The notes under the pieces: model-generated
Told to the model about the DNA's origin: nothing
The model's input: only the letters and a program-made list of their open reading frames with translations
Database searches by the model: none
From: Halomonas sp. KG2
Lineage (GTDB): Bacteria; Pseudomonadota; Gammaproteobacteria; Pseudomonadales; Halomonadaceae
DNA length: 64,000 nt
Assembly: GCA_030440445.1 (NCBI GenBank)
Contig: CP098528.1
Location: forward strand, 2,914,001 to 2,978,000
Reading direction: 5' to 3'
Position numbers and translations under genes: made by a program
Shown here: one piece after another, positions 26,099 to 35,765 of the stretch
How the letters are laid out: each line of letters begins with the position of its first letter
Numbering within the stretch: the first letter of the stretch is position 1

Positions 26099-28558
26099 CT
26101 ACGTGAAGACCACATTGGCCACATCACGATAGCGGTTTGCAAAATGCACCGTCATTCCCTCTTTCAAGTAATCGGGAAGCTCTTCGTAATCGCGCTTATT
26201 GGCTTCTGGCAGTATCACCTCAAAAATATCGCTGCGGCGTGCGGCAATAATTTTCTCTCGGATTCCCCCCACCGGTAAGACTTGCCCGGTTAAGGTCAAT
26301 TCACCAGTCATTGCCAAGGGGCGGCTAATTGCCTGATGCTTGGCCAGCGAAAGTAACGCCGTGGTCATTGTGACCCCTGCCGACGGGCCGTCTTTGGGTG
26401 TCGCCCCTTCGGGCACGTGAAGATGCACAAATGCCGAGTCAAAGAAGTCAGCATCGGCACCATACTCTTGCAAGTGGCCCAGCGTGTAGCTGTAAGCAAT
26501 ATTGGCGGACTCCTTCATCACATCGCCAAGCTTGCCGGTGAGTTTAAAGCCGCGATCCAGCGCATGAACTTTGCCCGCCTCGATAGGCAGCGTTGCGCCC
26601 CCCATAGAAGTCCAGGCAAGCCCGGTAACAACGCCTTCGCCTTTCAGCACTTTCTCTTTACGGAATAGCGGTGCTCCTAGGAACTCTTCCAGGTTTTTAA
26701 CCGATATTTTTACCGTTTCCACCTGTTCTTCCAGCAGCTTCACTGCTGCCTTGCGAACAATACGATGCAGCTGTTTTTCAAGCTGGCGAACGCCTGCCTC
26801 ACGGGCATAGCCGTCAATAACCTGCTTGAGCGCGGCATCCGTTAAGTTGATACGTTTCTTAGGCAGGTTGTCGCGTTTCAACAGCTTCGGCCATAGATGG
26901 TGCTTAGCGATCTGTAGCTTTTCTTCCGCGATATAACCAGAAAGGCGAATCTGCTCCATACGATCAAGCAACGGACCTGGAATTGAGTCCAGCGTATTCG
27001 CGGTGCACAAGAACAGCACTTTGGATAGATCCATGCGCACATCGAGATAGTGATCCAGGAAATCGACGTTTTGCTCAGGGTCTAACACCTCAAGCAGTGC
27101 TGATGCAGGATCGCCCTGGAATGATTGGCCCAGCTTATCAATCTCATCGAGCATAATCACAGGGTTCTCGACTTCGACTTCTTTAAAGGCCTGTACTAGT
27201 TTGCCGGGCATTGCGCCCACGTAAGTACGACGATGACCTTTAATTTCAGCCTCATCACGCATCCCGCCCACAGAGAAACGATAGAACTCACGGCCTAACG
27301 CTTCAGCAATAGAGCGTCCAATCGAGGTTTTACCGACCCCAGGAGGGCCGACCAGCAGCACAATCGAGCCACCAACATCGCCCTTGAAGGTACCTTCGGC
27401 AAGAAACTCAATAATCCGCTCTTTTACGTCTTGTAAGCCGTCGTGATCGCGATTAAGGACTTCCCTAGCATGGGCCAAGTCAAGCTTGTCCTGGCTGGTT
27501 ACCCCCCAGGGCAACGAGGTGAGCCAATCAAGGTAATTACGAGTAGTGCCGTACTCTGGCGAGCCGGTTTCTAACACGCTGAGCTTGTTGAGTTCATCAT
27601 CAATACGCGCTTGAACGCGCTCTGGCACCACCAGCGACTCTAGGCGGTTCCTAAACGTATCGACGTCGTTTTCACGGTCGTCTTTGGAAATACCCAGTTC
27701 ACGCTGAATGACTTTAAGCTGCTCACGCAAGAAAAATTCTCGCTGCCGCTCCTGCATCTGGGCATTTACCTGCTCACTGATCTCGCTTTGCAACTGAGCA
27801 ACATCGATTTCTTTACGCAGCAGCGGGAGAACTTTGTGCATGCGCTCAGCCACCGACAGCGTGGCGAGTACATCCTGCAGTTCGGGGCCCTTGGCAGATG
27901 TAATAGCAGCTGCAAAGTCAGTTAACGGACCGGGCTCATGAGGACTAAAGCGATTGAGATAATGTTTTAGCTCTTCACCATACAGCGGATTAATCGGCAG
28001 CAACTCTTTGATGCCATTAATAATCGCCATCGCATAAGCGCGGGTTTCTTCGTTCTCAGCGTCGACTGGTTCTTTGGGATAGCTTACTTCCACCAGATAA
28101 GGCGGCTCTTTAGACAACCAGCGCTGAATTTTAAAACGCCTAACCCCCTGAGCAATAAACTGGATCTGTTGATCTTCGCTCTGGAGTTTATGTACTTTGA
28201 CCGCCGTGCCAATCTCAGGAAAGCCGTTGTGATCCAACGACTCAACACCTTGCTCGCCAACAAAGGCAACACCAATGGTGTGGTGAGGCGTATTGCCTAC
28301 CCGACGCATGGTTTCTTCCCAGCGCTCGCGGTTGATGACCAGCGGCTGTACCTGAGCGGGAAAGAAGGGTCGATTATGAATCGGCAATAGATAGATACGC
28401 TCTGGGAGCATATCGCTGGCAGGCACTAACGAATTAACTTTCTCACCGTCTGAACGGTGCTCTTCACTGTTCGAGGTATCGTCTTGCGGTGCGTCGGACT
28501 CATCGTCCGTCAGCCAATCGAGGTGTTCGTGATCGCGGTCGTAATCCTGGTCGCTCAT
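26099..28558 (-). CDS. lon: ATP-dependent Lon-type protease
   Basis: A cytoplasmic AAA+ serine protease of 819 residues. The N-terminal LON substrate domain starts near residue 55 (LPERIYLLPIHNRPFFPAQV) after an acidic, low-complexity leader of about 45 residues. The Walker A motif GPPGVGKT is near 405. The catalytic serine lies in PKDGPSAGVT (about 724) and the lysine in GGIREKIIAA (about 770). GGGAGG lies 4 bases before ATG 28558. The leader and the FFPAQV form differ from the E. coli Lon N-terminus (VLPLRDVVVYP), so this may be the second, AsrA-like Lon of pseudomonads and halomonads rather than the housekeeping one. Confidence 0.92.
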   Translation of the reverse strand: MSDQDYDRDHEHLDWLTDDESDAPQDDTSNSEEHRSDGEKVNSLVPASDMLPERIYLLPIHNRPFFPAQVQPLVINRERWEETMRRVGNTPHHTIGVAFVGEQGVESLDHNGFPEIGTAVKVHKLQSEDQQIQFIAQGVRRFKIQRWLSKEPPYLVEVSYPKEPVDAENEETRAYAMAIINGIKELLPINPLYGEELKHYLNRFSPHEPGPLTDFAAAITSAKGPELQDVLATLSVAERMHKVLPLLRKEIDVAQLQSEISEQVNAQMQERQREFFLREQLKVIQRELGISKDDRENDVDTFRNRLESLVVPERVQARIDDELNKLSVLETGSPEYGTTRNYLDWLTSLPWGVTSQDKLDLAHAREVLNRDHDGLQDVKERIIEFLAEGTFKGDVGGSIVLLVGPPGVGKTSIGRSIAEALGREFYRFSVGGMRDEAEIKGHRRTYVGAMPGKLVQAFKEVEVENPVIMLDEIDKLGQSFQGDPASALLEVLDPEQNVDFLDHYLDVRMDLSKVLFLCTANTLDSIPGPLLDRMEQIRLSGYIAEEKLQIAKHHLWPKLLKRDNLPKKRINLTDAALKQVIDGYAREAGVRQLEKQLHRIVRKAAVKLLEEQVETVKISVKNLEEFLGAPLFRKEKVLKGEGVVTGLAWTSMGGATLPIEAGKVHALDRGFKLTGKLGDVMKESANIAYSYTLGHLQEYGADADFFDSAFVHLHVPEGATPKDGPSAGVTMTTALLSLAKHQAISRPLAMTGELTLTGQVLPVGGIREKIIAARRSDIFEVILPEANKRDYEELPDYLKEGMTVHFANRYRDVANVVFT

Positions 28559-28714
28559 GCGCCCTCCCATAACAGTGACTAGCGGATTGATCCGCTTAGC
28601 AATGTCTAAGGAATGTGGGCACAGGGGGTGAACTTCAACCCTTGGCACCATTTGTAGCAGTGTATTCGAAGAGTGGTAACAGCTTCAGAGCTCATCGCTG
28701 TTTAGTAGAAAGCA

Positions 28715-28759
28715 TTGATGCTCAAAACAGTGGTACTCAAAACAGTGATGCTCAAAACG
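28715..28759. repeat. Three short tandem units between lon and the DUF945 gene
   Basis: GATGCTCAAAACAGTG, GTACTCAAAACAGT and GATGCTCAAAACGC stand head to tail with a period of about 15 bases, ending next to the stop of the downstream-reading DUF945 gene. Function unknown. Confidence 0.75.
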
Positions 28760-28760
28760 C

Positions 28761-30014
28761 TTATGGCCAAAGCTGAGGCATCGGACGTCCATTAACACGC
28801 AATTCGCCACGAACAACATCAAACTCTAATTCTTGCGTCCCCAGGGGTAAGCCTAGCCAAAGGGCTGCCACGGTTGGCGCATCGTACCAAGTAAAATCAC
28901 CATCAATACGATCCAACCAGCGAGCGCGCTCTTCTGGCTTATCTAGCCTCGTCATCATGAGTTCATCAAGCCCACGCGCATCAAAAAAGAGCGCACCATC
29001 TGCGTTAACATTGATACCTAGCAGCGGACTTTCAATCGCGATCGTTGTAACGTCTAAACGGGGCGAGTCACTCAACACACCTTTTAAATCAGGGGCTAAA
29101 CGCACCAGCAGTCCTTCTGCCATTGGCAGGCTAGCGTCACCCCATGAGGCTTCTTGCCGCAAACGCAAGATTGTTGCGCGAACAGCATCCGCATTTAAGC
29201 GTGAAAGCTCGGCCTCAATCCGACCGCTTAACAAAGCTGTATCGGGTGCTTCGCTTGGGACGCTCACCTCGCCAATGATCAGTTCGCCATTCAAGCGAAG
29301 CTCTTGTTCGTCGAGTACCATGTGGCTGTGAACATCAAGCGGCGACACACGAATATCATAGGCAGGATAGTGAAGCGATAACGACTCAACATGCAGATGG
29401 TCACGCTGAGCAAAGTGGTAGGCATCGTCAATGTAGGTATAACGACTTTCAAGAGACGAAGGTCCCAGCGTCAAATGAGCAGGGCCATCTGTTAGCGTGA
29501 GCTGGTCGAGCAGCGCACGCAACCGCCAATCACCAAATACGCCTTCTAAGCGCATACGGGCACCACGAACCGATAACTCACGGCCATTTTGCTGGATCAC
29601 AAAAGGAGCAAGTGCTAAACGCAGTTCACTGTGGCCACTTAGCGTATGGTAGCGCCCTTGCCAGCGCGGTATAGACGGGGCAGAGACCTCACCCACGGCT
29701 TTTTGTAAAACGCTATCTAAACGGGGTAGTAGCGTTCCTTCAACGTCAGTACTTAACGCACCATGACGAGCACGATATGTAAGCTCTAACCGCCATGGCC
29801 GACCTAATAAGGGCGATAAAAGCAGTTTGCCCTGAGACGTCAACCACCCTTGGCGGCTCTCCGTCCGACTAACGCGCCACTCCCCTCGCGCTTCTAAATC
29901 TTCTAGTGCTTGACGAAGGCTGCGTTCAAACAAAATGCTTGATAGCAGTTGTGCCACCACCCACGCCACCACCAAGGCCGCGAGAATAGGCACGATCAGT
30001 CGTTCCTTGCGCAT
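28761..30014 (-). CDS. DUF945 (YdgA-like) periplasmic protein
   Basis: A 417-residue protein with one N-terminal membrane anchor (LIVPILAALVVAWVVAQLLSS) followed by a long, beta-strand-rich periplasmic body with repeated Leu/Thr/Arg-patterned strands, as in the DUF945/YdgA family. It has no cysteines and no catalytic motif. GGAGA sits before ATG 30014; the open frame above has no support. It lies between lon and pgpA with its own spacing. Function of the family is poorly known; a role in the envelope is inferred from topology only. Confidence 0.75.
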   Translation of the reverse strand: MRKERLIVPILAALVVAWVVAQLLSSILFERSLRQALEDLEARGEWRVSRTESRQGWLTSQGKLLLSPLLGRPWRLELTYRARHGALSTDVEGTLLPRLDSVLQKAVGEVSAPSIPRWQGRYHTLSGHSELRLALAPFVIQQNGRELSVRGARMRLEGVFGDWRLRALLDQLTLTDGPAHLTLGPSSLESRYTYIDDAYHFAQRDHLHVESLSLHYPAYDIRVSPLDVHSHMVLDEQELRLNGELIIGEVSVPSEAPDTALLSGRIEAELSRLNADAVRATILRLRQEASWGDASLPMAEGLLVRLAPDLKGVLSDSPRLDVTTIAIESPLLGINVNADGALFFDARGLDELMMTRLDKPEERARWLDRIDGDFTWYDAPTVAALWLGLPLGTQELEFDVVRGELRVNGRPMPQLWP

Positions 30015-30142
30015 GCGATCTCCTTGAACACCCCCACGATTGGAGCCATTCGCCACCGACGTTGCGTGATCAGTTTTCAATAATTAGCTAAGTCTATTTA
30101 TTATATAGGTGGCTCACCAACCGGTTCGTGCAGATAGGTTTA

Positions 30143-30616
30143 TTAGTGTAGCCAAAACCATAAATGCATCGTACTCCACGCGTAGATGCCCGCCATGACG
30201 TCATCAATCATAATGCCAAAACCACCGGCAACGCGTCGGTCTGCCCACCGAATGGGCCATGGTTTGAAGACATCGAAAATGCGAAAAACAATGAATCCCC
30301 AGAGAGCGGCCTCCCATGAAAAGGGTACTGCCGCCATGGTTATCCAATAGCCAACAAACTCATCCCAAACAATGCCGGAGTGATCATGCACGCCTAAGTC
30401 ATGGGAAGTTTTGTCACACAACCACACCCCAACCACAAACGCCACAAAAACAATGCTGAGATACCAGGCCAAAGGGAGGTCGGCCATCATCCAGTAGAAA
30501 GGGATTGCTGCTAGCGTACCGAAGGTGCCAGGTGCCCAGGGCACCGCACCACTGCCTAGGCCAAAGGCAAAAAAATGGGTTGGCCGACGCCATACGCTCG
30601 CTGGTGCTCGGTTCAT
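30143..30616 (-). CDS. pgpA: Phosphatidylglycerophosphatase A
   Basis: This inner-membrane enzyme dephosphorylates phosphatidylglycerol phosphate. The 157 residues show the family N-terminus FGLGSGAVPWAPGTFGTLAA, the acidic WDEFVGYWI motif and FRIFDVFKPWPIRWADR, and the terminal GGFGIMIDDVMAGIYA. About four membrane segments are present. Its ATG overlaps the thiL stop by four bases. It is the last gene of the nrdR-rib-nusB-thiL operon, the usual gammaproteobacterial order. Confidence 0.95.
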   Translation of the reverse strand: MNRAPASVWRRPTHFFAFGLGSGAVPWAPGTFGTLAAIPFYWMMADLPLAWYLSIVFVAFVVGVWLCDKTSHDLGVHDHSGIVWDEFVGYWITMAAVPFSWEAALWGFIVFRIFDVFKPWPIRWADRRVAGGFGIMIDDVMAGIYAWSTMHLWFWLH

Positions 30617-31590
30617 GGCGCTTCCCCGCTAAAATGTTGCCATCCTTCGTAGTCACTGGCGGCAACGCCAGTCACGCCTAGGGTTTCGGTACAGTGGCCT
30701 ATCACCGTTAGCGAGAGGCCAAGATTGGCGAGCCGCTGCTGGGCGATAGCGAGGTTCGTTGGTGAGAGTGTCACCAGCAGCTCATAGTCGTCACCACCCG
30801 ATAGCGCGGCTTTAATTGCGTCATCGTGGCCTAACGCTTCTTGCAATCCTGCGGCCAACGGTAGCGCGTCGACGTCTAGCACACAGCCTACGCCAGATGC
30901 CTTACGCAAGTGCGACAAATCTGCCAGCAAGCCATCCGAGATGTCCAGTGCCGCCGTTGCAATACCGCGCAGTGCCACACCCGCGGCTAAGCGAGGTTGC
31001 GGCAACAAATAACGGGCCAGCAGTGGGTGCGATAGCTCACGTTCGCCCTGGCGCCAAAGTGCTAGGCCACCGGCACCACCACCCAATGCACCGGTCACGG
31101 CGACAACATCGCCGACCTGCGCACCTGAGCGAGTTAACGCTTGGCCGGCTGGCACTTCGCCCATCACCGTAACGCCAATGGTCAGTGCCCCAGAGGTGAC
31201 ATCACCACCAACCAGCGCGGTGGAGTGCTGCTGACAAAGCGCGTGAAACCCTTCAGCGTATCCTGCTAACCAGTGTTCAGCAGCTTCGCGGTCATTAAAG
31301 ACGCTCTTATCCAGCGTCATTGCCATCAGGCACCAACGAGACATCGCGCCCATGGCTGCTAAGTCGCTGAGCGCCACCGCCAGCGCGCGATGTCCTACCG
31401 CGTGCGCCGGGGCATCGTGAGGAAAATGCACGTTACTCACCGACGTATCAACGCTGACCACAAGCTGCTGACCTGCTCGGGGCACCAAAAGCGCTGCATC
31501 GTCGCCATTTTCAAGCGCTATGCCAGCTGTCGCGTGCGCCTCCTGCGGCGACATGAAGTAGCGCTGAATCAGTTCAAATTCGCCAAGCAC
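30613..31590 (-). CDS. thiL: Thiamine-monophosphate kinase
   Basis: It phosphorylates thiamine phosphate to the active cofactor thiamine diphosphate. The 325 residues are of the AIR-synthase-like fold: GEFELIQRYF at the start, GDDAALL with metal-binding acids near 27-33, SVDTSVSNVHFP, GGDVTSGALTIGVTVMG, and ALDISDGLLADLSHL. The start codon is GTG, preceded by AAGGGGCC. It follows nusB by 35 bases and overlaps pgpA. Confidence 0.95.
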   Translation of the reverse strand: MLGEFELIQRYFMSPQEAHATAGIALENGDDAALLVPRAGQQLVVSVDTSVSNVHFPHDAPAHAVGHRALAVALSDLAAMGAMSRWCLMAMTLDKSVFNDREAAEHWLAGYAEGFHALCQQHSTALVGGDVTSGALTIGVTVMGEVPAGQALTRSGAQVGDVVAVTGALGGGAGGLALWRQGERELSHPLLARYLLPQPRLAAGVALRGIATAALDISDGLLADLSHLRKASGVGCVLDVDALPLAAGLQEALGHDDAIKAALSGGDDYELLVTLSPTNLAIAQQRLANLGLSLTVIGHCTETLGVTGVAASDYEGWQHFSGEAP

Positions 31591-31625
31591 AAAGGCCCCT
31601 TAAACGCATTATCAGGAGGCTCGCC

Positions 31626-32129
31626 TTACAGACGGCGAGCGCTGACCTCAGCACTTCGTAAGCGATTTGCTAACTTATCGAGAATGCCGTTCACGTATTT
31701 ATGGCCGTCGGTGGCACCAAATGATTTGGCCAGCTCAACGCCTTCGTTAATCACTACTCGGTAGGGTACTTCCATCCGCCGAGAAAGCTCGTAGGCACCC
31801 AAGCGCAGGATGGCTAGCTCAACAGCATCAAGATCTTCGAGGCGTCGGTCGAGCAGCGGCGCAATTTCACGATCTAACTCCGCTTTGAACCGGACCGTGT
31901 TATGCAGCAGTTCATGGAAAAGCGCCTTATCAGCGATTTCCATTACCTTCACCCAGTTTTCGTAATCTTCCAGGTCATCATCTGCCACCTGGCTACGAAA
32001 CTCAGCTTCGATAGTGGTGATCGATTTCCCTGTCATTTGCCACTGGTAAATCCCCTGAACCGCTAACTCACGCGCGGCGTGGCGCCCTAGCTGCGCGGCA
32101 GAGGGCTTACGCTCACGACGTTCGCTCAT
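31626..32129 (-). CDS. nusB: Transcription antitermination factor NusB
   Basis: An RNA-binding helical protein that, with NusE/S10, binds boxA for rRNA antitermination. Its 167 residues open with a basic tail, then [13 protein letters not shown], and end with the conserved [20 protein letters not shown] and [11 protein letters not shown]. The ATG overlaps the ribH stop by four bases. A GC-rich stem (GCTCGCC/GGCGAGC) spans its stop codon. Confidence 0.96.
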   Translation of the reverse strand: MSERRERKPSAAQLGRHAARELAVQGIYQWQMTGKSITTIEAEFRSQVADDDLEDYENWVKVMEIADKALFHELLHNTVRFKAELDREIAPLLDRRLEDLDAVELAILRLGAYELSRRMEVPYRVVINEGVELAKSFGATDGHKYVNGILDKLANRLRSAEVSARRL

Positions 32130-32614
32130 TGGTTGTCTCCTAGCGGCAATGCTCGCAGTAACGAGACCATCTCCATCGCCGCCATTGCGGCTTCCGTACC
32201 TTTATTACCCGCTTTGGTGCCCGCCCGCTCAATCGCCTGTTCGATAGACTCAACGGTCAACACGCCGTTTGCTACCGGCGTATCGAACTCAAGCTGGAGG
32301 TGGTTGATGGCTGTGTTGCAGCCGCCAGCTACATATTCAAAATGCGGCGTGCCACCACGAATAACAGCGCCCAGCGCGATAACAGCGTCGGGCTTCATGA
32401 CGTTAAGTACACGCTTTACTGCCAGCGGTAGTTCCCAAGCACCAGGTACGTGGACAAGGTGAATATTGTCCGCATCAACGCCGTGGCGTGTCAGGCTATC
32501 AATAGCGCCTTCCACCAGGCTATCCACCACATGGTGGTTAAAACGGCCTACAACGATGACATAACGGCCATCGACATCCACAAAAGTGCCTTCAACTTGC
32601 GAAAGGGATTGCAT
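32126..32614 (-). CDS. ribH: 6,7-dimethyl-8-ribityllumazine synthase
   Basis: The penultimate enzyme of riboflavin synthesis. The 162 residues show [32 protein letters not shown] and [17 protein letters not shown] with the catalytic histidine. The open frame runs to 32656, but the family alignment and a CAGGAA motif support ATG 32614; the gene then starts only 4 bases after ribBA. Confidence 0.96.
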   Translation of the reverse strand: MQSLSQVEGTFVDVDGRYVIVVGRFNHHVVDSLVEGAIDSLTRHGVDADNIHLVHVPGAWELPLAVKRVLNVMKPDAVIALGAVIRGGTPHFEYVAGGCNTAINHLQLEFDTPVANGVLTVESIEQAIERAGTKAGNKGTEAAMAAMEMVSLLRALPLGDNQ

Positions 32615-32618
32615 CAAT

Positions 32619-33785
32619 TTATTCCTGCTGAGAAGTTGGCTCATACGCCGTGTCATTGGGTCCTAGACGCTCGACAACTTCGAGATCAAAACCGGAGAGC
32701 GCCGAGAATTTCCACGGTGAGCTGAGTAGCCGCATTTTGCCTACCCCTAAATGGCGTAGGATTTGCGAGCCAGTACCAATCGTTAAGTAGTTACCTGAAC
32801 CGTCCGAATCGCTGGTGCGCGGTTGACGCACGCGATCCAGAAAAATATCGAGTTGATCTTTCAAGTCTTGGTGAGGACGACCATCGTCAATCAGCACAAA
32901 GACCCCCGCAGATGCATTAGCGATCTCTTCCAGCGCGCGATGGGCATCCCAACGGCACTGCTCATCTTTCATTAACCCTACGATATCACGCAGTGTATCC
33001 GCTAAGTGAACACGCACCGTTGTCGCCTGCTCTGGCGTTGGTTGCCCCTTAACTAACGCCAAATGATGAGCACCTTGTATACGGTCCCGGAACACATGCA
33101 GCGCCAGCTCCCCATGGGCCGTCATCACATTGGTCGTTTCGACCGCATCAACCGTTTGTTCATTGACGATACGGTAGTGAATCAAATCGGCAATCGTGCC
33201 AATTTTAATACCGTGCTTTTTAGCAAACTCTTCAAGCTCAGGCCGACGCGCCATACTGCCATCATCATTCATGATTTCACAGATGACGCCGCTGGGGTCG
33301 CAGCCTGCTAAAGAGGCTAAATCACAGGCTGCTTCAGTATGCCCAGCACGACGTAGAACACCACCAGGTTCAGCCATCAGCGGAAAGATATGCCCTGGCT
33401 GTACGATATCTGTCGGCTTGGCATTCGCCGCCACTGCCGCTTGAACAGTACGCGCACGATCAGCTGCTGAGATGCCGGTGGTCACACCTTCGGTCGCTTC
33501 AATGGAGAGCGTAAACTTAGTGCCAAACCCAGAGCCGTTATCACGCACCATCAGCGGTAGGTTTAGCTGCTCGCAACGCTCGCGAGTCATGGGCATACAA
33601 ATAAGCCCACAGGCATAACGCGCCATGAAGTTGATATGCTCGGCCTGAACTTTTTCGGCCGCCATGATGATATCACCTTCGTTTTCGCGATCCTCATCAT
33701 CCATGAGAATCACCATTTTGCCCTGGCGGATATCTTCCACCAGCTCAGCGATAGGGGACAAACCCTCTGAAGAGGAATGCGCCAT
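32619..33785 (-). CDS. ribBA: 3,4-dihydroxy-2-butanone 4-phosphate synthase with degenerate GTP cyclohydrolase II domain
   Basis: The N-terminal half (1-205) is a complete RibB domain: metal/acid motif [12 protein letters not shown] near 28-39, [29 protein letters not shown] and [17 protein letters not shown]. The C-terminal half (about 210-388) follows the RibA fold, but the zinc-binding Cys-x10-Cys-x-Cys region is gone ([16 protein letters not shown] stands in its place), so GTP cyclohydrolase II activity is unlikely. This is the RibBX type described in several gammaproteobacteria. A separate ribA should exist elsewhere. No FMN riboswitch is seen in the 72-base gap upstream. Confidence 0.93.
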   Translation of the reverse strand: MAHSSSEGLSPIAELVEDIRQGKMVILMDDEDRENEGDIIMAAEKVQAEHINFMARYACGLICMPMTRERCEQLNLPLMVRDNGSGFGTKFTLSIEATEGVTTGISAADRARTVQAAVAANAKPTDIVQPGHIFPLMAEPGGVLRRAGHTEAACDLASLAGCDPSGVICEIMNDDGSMARRPELEEFAKKHGIKIGTIADLIHYRIVNEQTVDAVETTNVMTAHGELALHVFRDRIQGAHHLALVKGQPTPEQATTVRVHLADTLRDIVGLMKDEQCRWDAHRALEEIANASAGVFVLIDDGRPHQDLKDQLDIFLDRVRQPRTSDSDGSGNYLTIGTGSQILRHLGVGKMRLLSSPWKFSALSGFDLEVVERLGPNDTAYEPTSQQE

Positions 33786-33857
33786 GGAATCTCCAAAATA
33801 AGTGGTCGCAACACATGCGATTTCGCGCGTCAGGGTACCTTGCTCTGGCCCGGCGCG

Positions 33858-35024
33858 CTAGTCAGTGCACGGTTTAGCGATGATGCGCCAGTCACTCCCA
33901 ACGGCTCGAATTTCTTTAATAGTTAAGCGCTTTTGGTCGGCCATGCGGGTCATCCCGGGCAACGCAAATAGTGGTCGAGCCTCGCCTCCCAAAAGCGTGG
34001 GAGCAACAAATAACTGCAGTTCATCCACCGCATTTGCATCTAACAGCGCACCTGCCAGCGTAGCGCCGGTTTCAACAAGCAGCTCATTTACCAGCTCATG
34101 CTCAGCCAACCAGTTCAGCATATCTGTTAGGTCAACTCGGCCTTCTTGAGCCGCGGGCAGTACCTTAATGTCAGCGCCTGCAGCTTCCAGCTTTTGGCGT
34201 TTTTCTTCACTGTGGTGTTCAGTGGTAATAATCAATGTGCGGCCGGGTTCACGAAGACAAGCTGCCGCTAACGGTAACCGCAGACGCGAATCCAAAATAA
34301 CGCGTAGTGGCTGCCGCTGACTAATTGTATCCGCGTTATCGAGCCCCAGCTGGTCTGCGCGCACTGTTAGCCGTGAATCATCCATAATGACGGACTCAAC
34401 GCCGCTCAAAATAGCGCTTGAACGCGCTCGCAGACGCTGCACTTGGCTACGAGCTTCTGGGCCAGTAATCCATTGTGACTCTCCAGAGCCCATGGCAGTG
34501 CGGCCATCCAGGCTCATGGCCATTTTTAAACGTACAAAGGGACGTTTGTGCTGCATACGGGAAATAAAGCCAGGATTTAACGCACGGGCATCCTGTTCCA
34601 ACAGCCCAACATCTACCTGAATTCCTGATTCCCGAAGCCGCTTGATACCGCGTCCACTAACGCAAGGGTTAGGGTCAACCATTGCGACTACCACGCGGGC
34701 AACGTTGGCATTCGCTAACGCAACGGCACAAGGGCCAGTGCGCCCTGTATGGGAACAAGGTTCTAACGTGACATAAGCCGTTGCGCCTTCTGCCTTAGCA
34801 CCAGCTGTGTTAAGTGCGTGAATTTCTGCATGAGGCTCGCCAGCACGAAGGTGAAAGCCCTCGCCAACTACCTGCCCTTCAGTGTGTTGATCGTAGCGGA
34901 CAATAACACAGCCTACCCGGGGGTTGGGGTCTGTTGTATACAACCCTTTCGCCGCCAATTGCAGAGCACGCGCCATAAATTGATGATCAGCGCTGGTAAA
35001 GCCTCTCTCCGTCAACTCGTTCAT
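33858..35024 (-). CDS. ribD: Bifunctional pyrimidine deaminase / reductase RibD
   Basis: It performs the second and third steps of riboflavin synthesis. The N-terminal deaminase shows the zinc motif GEPHAEIHAL and PCSHTGRTGPCAVAL, and the C-terminal reductase has RPFVRLKMAMSLDGRTA and GVESVIMDDSRLTVR. It has 388 residues. The ATG at 35024 shares one base with the nrdR stop (TGATG) and is preceded by GGAGAGG. The ribE gene, which often follows ribD, is missing here: only 72 bases separate ribD from ribBA. Confidence 0.96.
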   Translation of the reverse strand: MNELTERGFTSADHQFMARALQLAAKGLYTTDPNPRVGCVIVRYDQHTEGQVVGEGFHLRAGEPHAEIHALNTAGAKAEGATAYVTLEPCSHTGRTGPCAVALANANVARVVVAMVDPNPCVSGRGIKRLRESGIQVDVGLLEQDARALNPGFISRMQHKRPFVRLKMAMSLDGRTAMGSGESQWITGPEARSQVQRLRARSSAILSGVESVIMDDSRLTVRADQLGLDNADTISQRQPLRVILDSRLRLPLAAACLREPGRTLIITTEHHSEEKRQKLEAAGADIKVLPAAQEGRVDLTDMLNWLAEHELVNELLVETGATLAGALLDANAVDELQLFVAPTLLGGEARPLFALPGMTRMADQKRLTIKEIRAVGSDWRIIAKPCTD

Positions 35025-35527
35025 CAAGCCTCTCCGCGATGTGGGCCGCTGTGGGCTGATGTCGGATGATCGCCAGGATCTTGAGAAAGACGGTCTATCT
35101 CAGCGCGAAATTCATCTAAATCCTGAAACTTACGATATACCGATGCAAAGCGGATATACGCCACCTGATCCAGGTTGCTTAATGCCTTCATGACGGCTTC
35201 ACCGATATCCCGCGCATTAACTTCGCGATCCCCACGGGCACGAAGCGATTGACGAATACGCTCAACGGCGGCTTCTATTGCCTCAGCACTTACCGGACGC
35301 TTCTCAAGCGCCCGCAACATGCCTGCCCGCAGCTTGCTCTCGTTAAAGGTTTCGCGTGAGCCGTCGGATTTTACGACCCTCGGCATAATCAGTTCTGCGG
35401 TTTCATACGTGGTGAAGCGTTCTTGGCAGCTAGCGCATTGGCGACGACGGCGCACCTGGTCACCGTCGGCTACCAGCCGCGAGTCGGTCACTCGAGTATC
35501 ATTAGCACCACAAAAAGGGCAATGCAT
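35024..35527 (-). CDS. nrdR: Transcriptional repressor NrdR
   Basis: This ATP/dATP-sensing repressor of ribonucleotide reductase genes has 167 residues. The N-terminal zinc ribbon has CPFCG at 3-7 and [12 protein letters not shown] around 31-42, followed by the ATP-cone ([24 protein letters not shown]). ATG 35527 gives the standard N-terminus MHCPFCGA; a TTG three codons up is less likely. First gene of the riboflavin operon. Confidence 0.96.
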   Translation of the reverse strand: MHCPFCGANDTRVTDSRLVADGDQVRRRRQCASCQERFTTYETAELIMPRVVKSDGSRETFNESKLRAGMLRALEKRPVSAEAIEAAVERIRQSLRARGDREVNARDIGEAVMKALSNLDQVAYIRFASVYRKFQDLDEFRAEIDRLSQDPGDHPTSAHSGPHRGEA

Positions 35528-35765
35528 GGCAGTCAACCTGTTGTCAGTACGTGCAGCGTGTCAGCTTGTGCGGATAACGGCACATATAAGCAGTATTGCA
35601 AACTATTATTAGCAGCGGAGTAGCCACGCGCTACAACGACATGCAGTTTAAGGGCGCTTGCAAGCAAAAATAGTCGCTTCTTTAAACGCGGCGTTAACCT
35701 AGCATTGTAACGATTTGGCACACAAGCTGCAGCGTTTGTCGTAGGTTGTTTAAGAGGACACCCCT

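Noticed and set aside
31619..31640. GC-rich hairpin at the nusB stop as a terminator
   Set aside because: No T-run follows on the minus strand, and thiL and pgpA downstream are tightly coupled to the operon.
33786..33857. FMN riboswitch before ribBA
   Set aside because: The gap is only 72 bases and does not show the conserved RFN-element helices.
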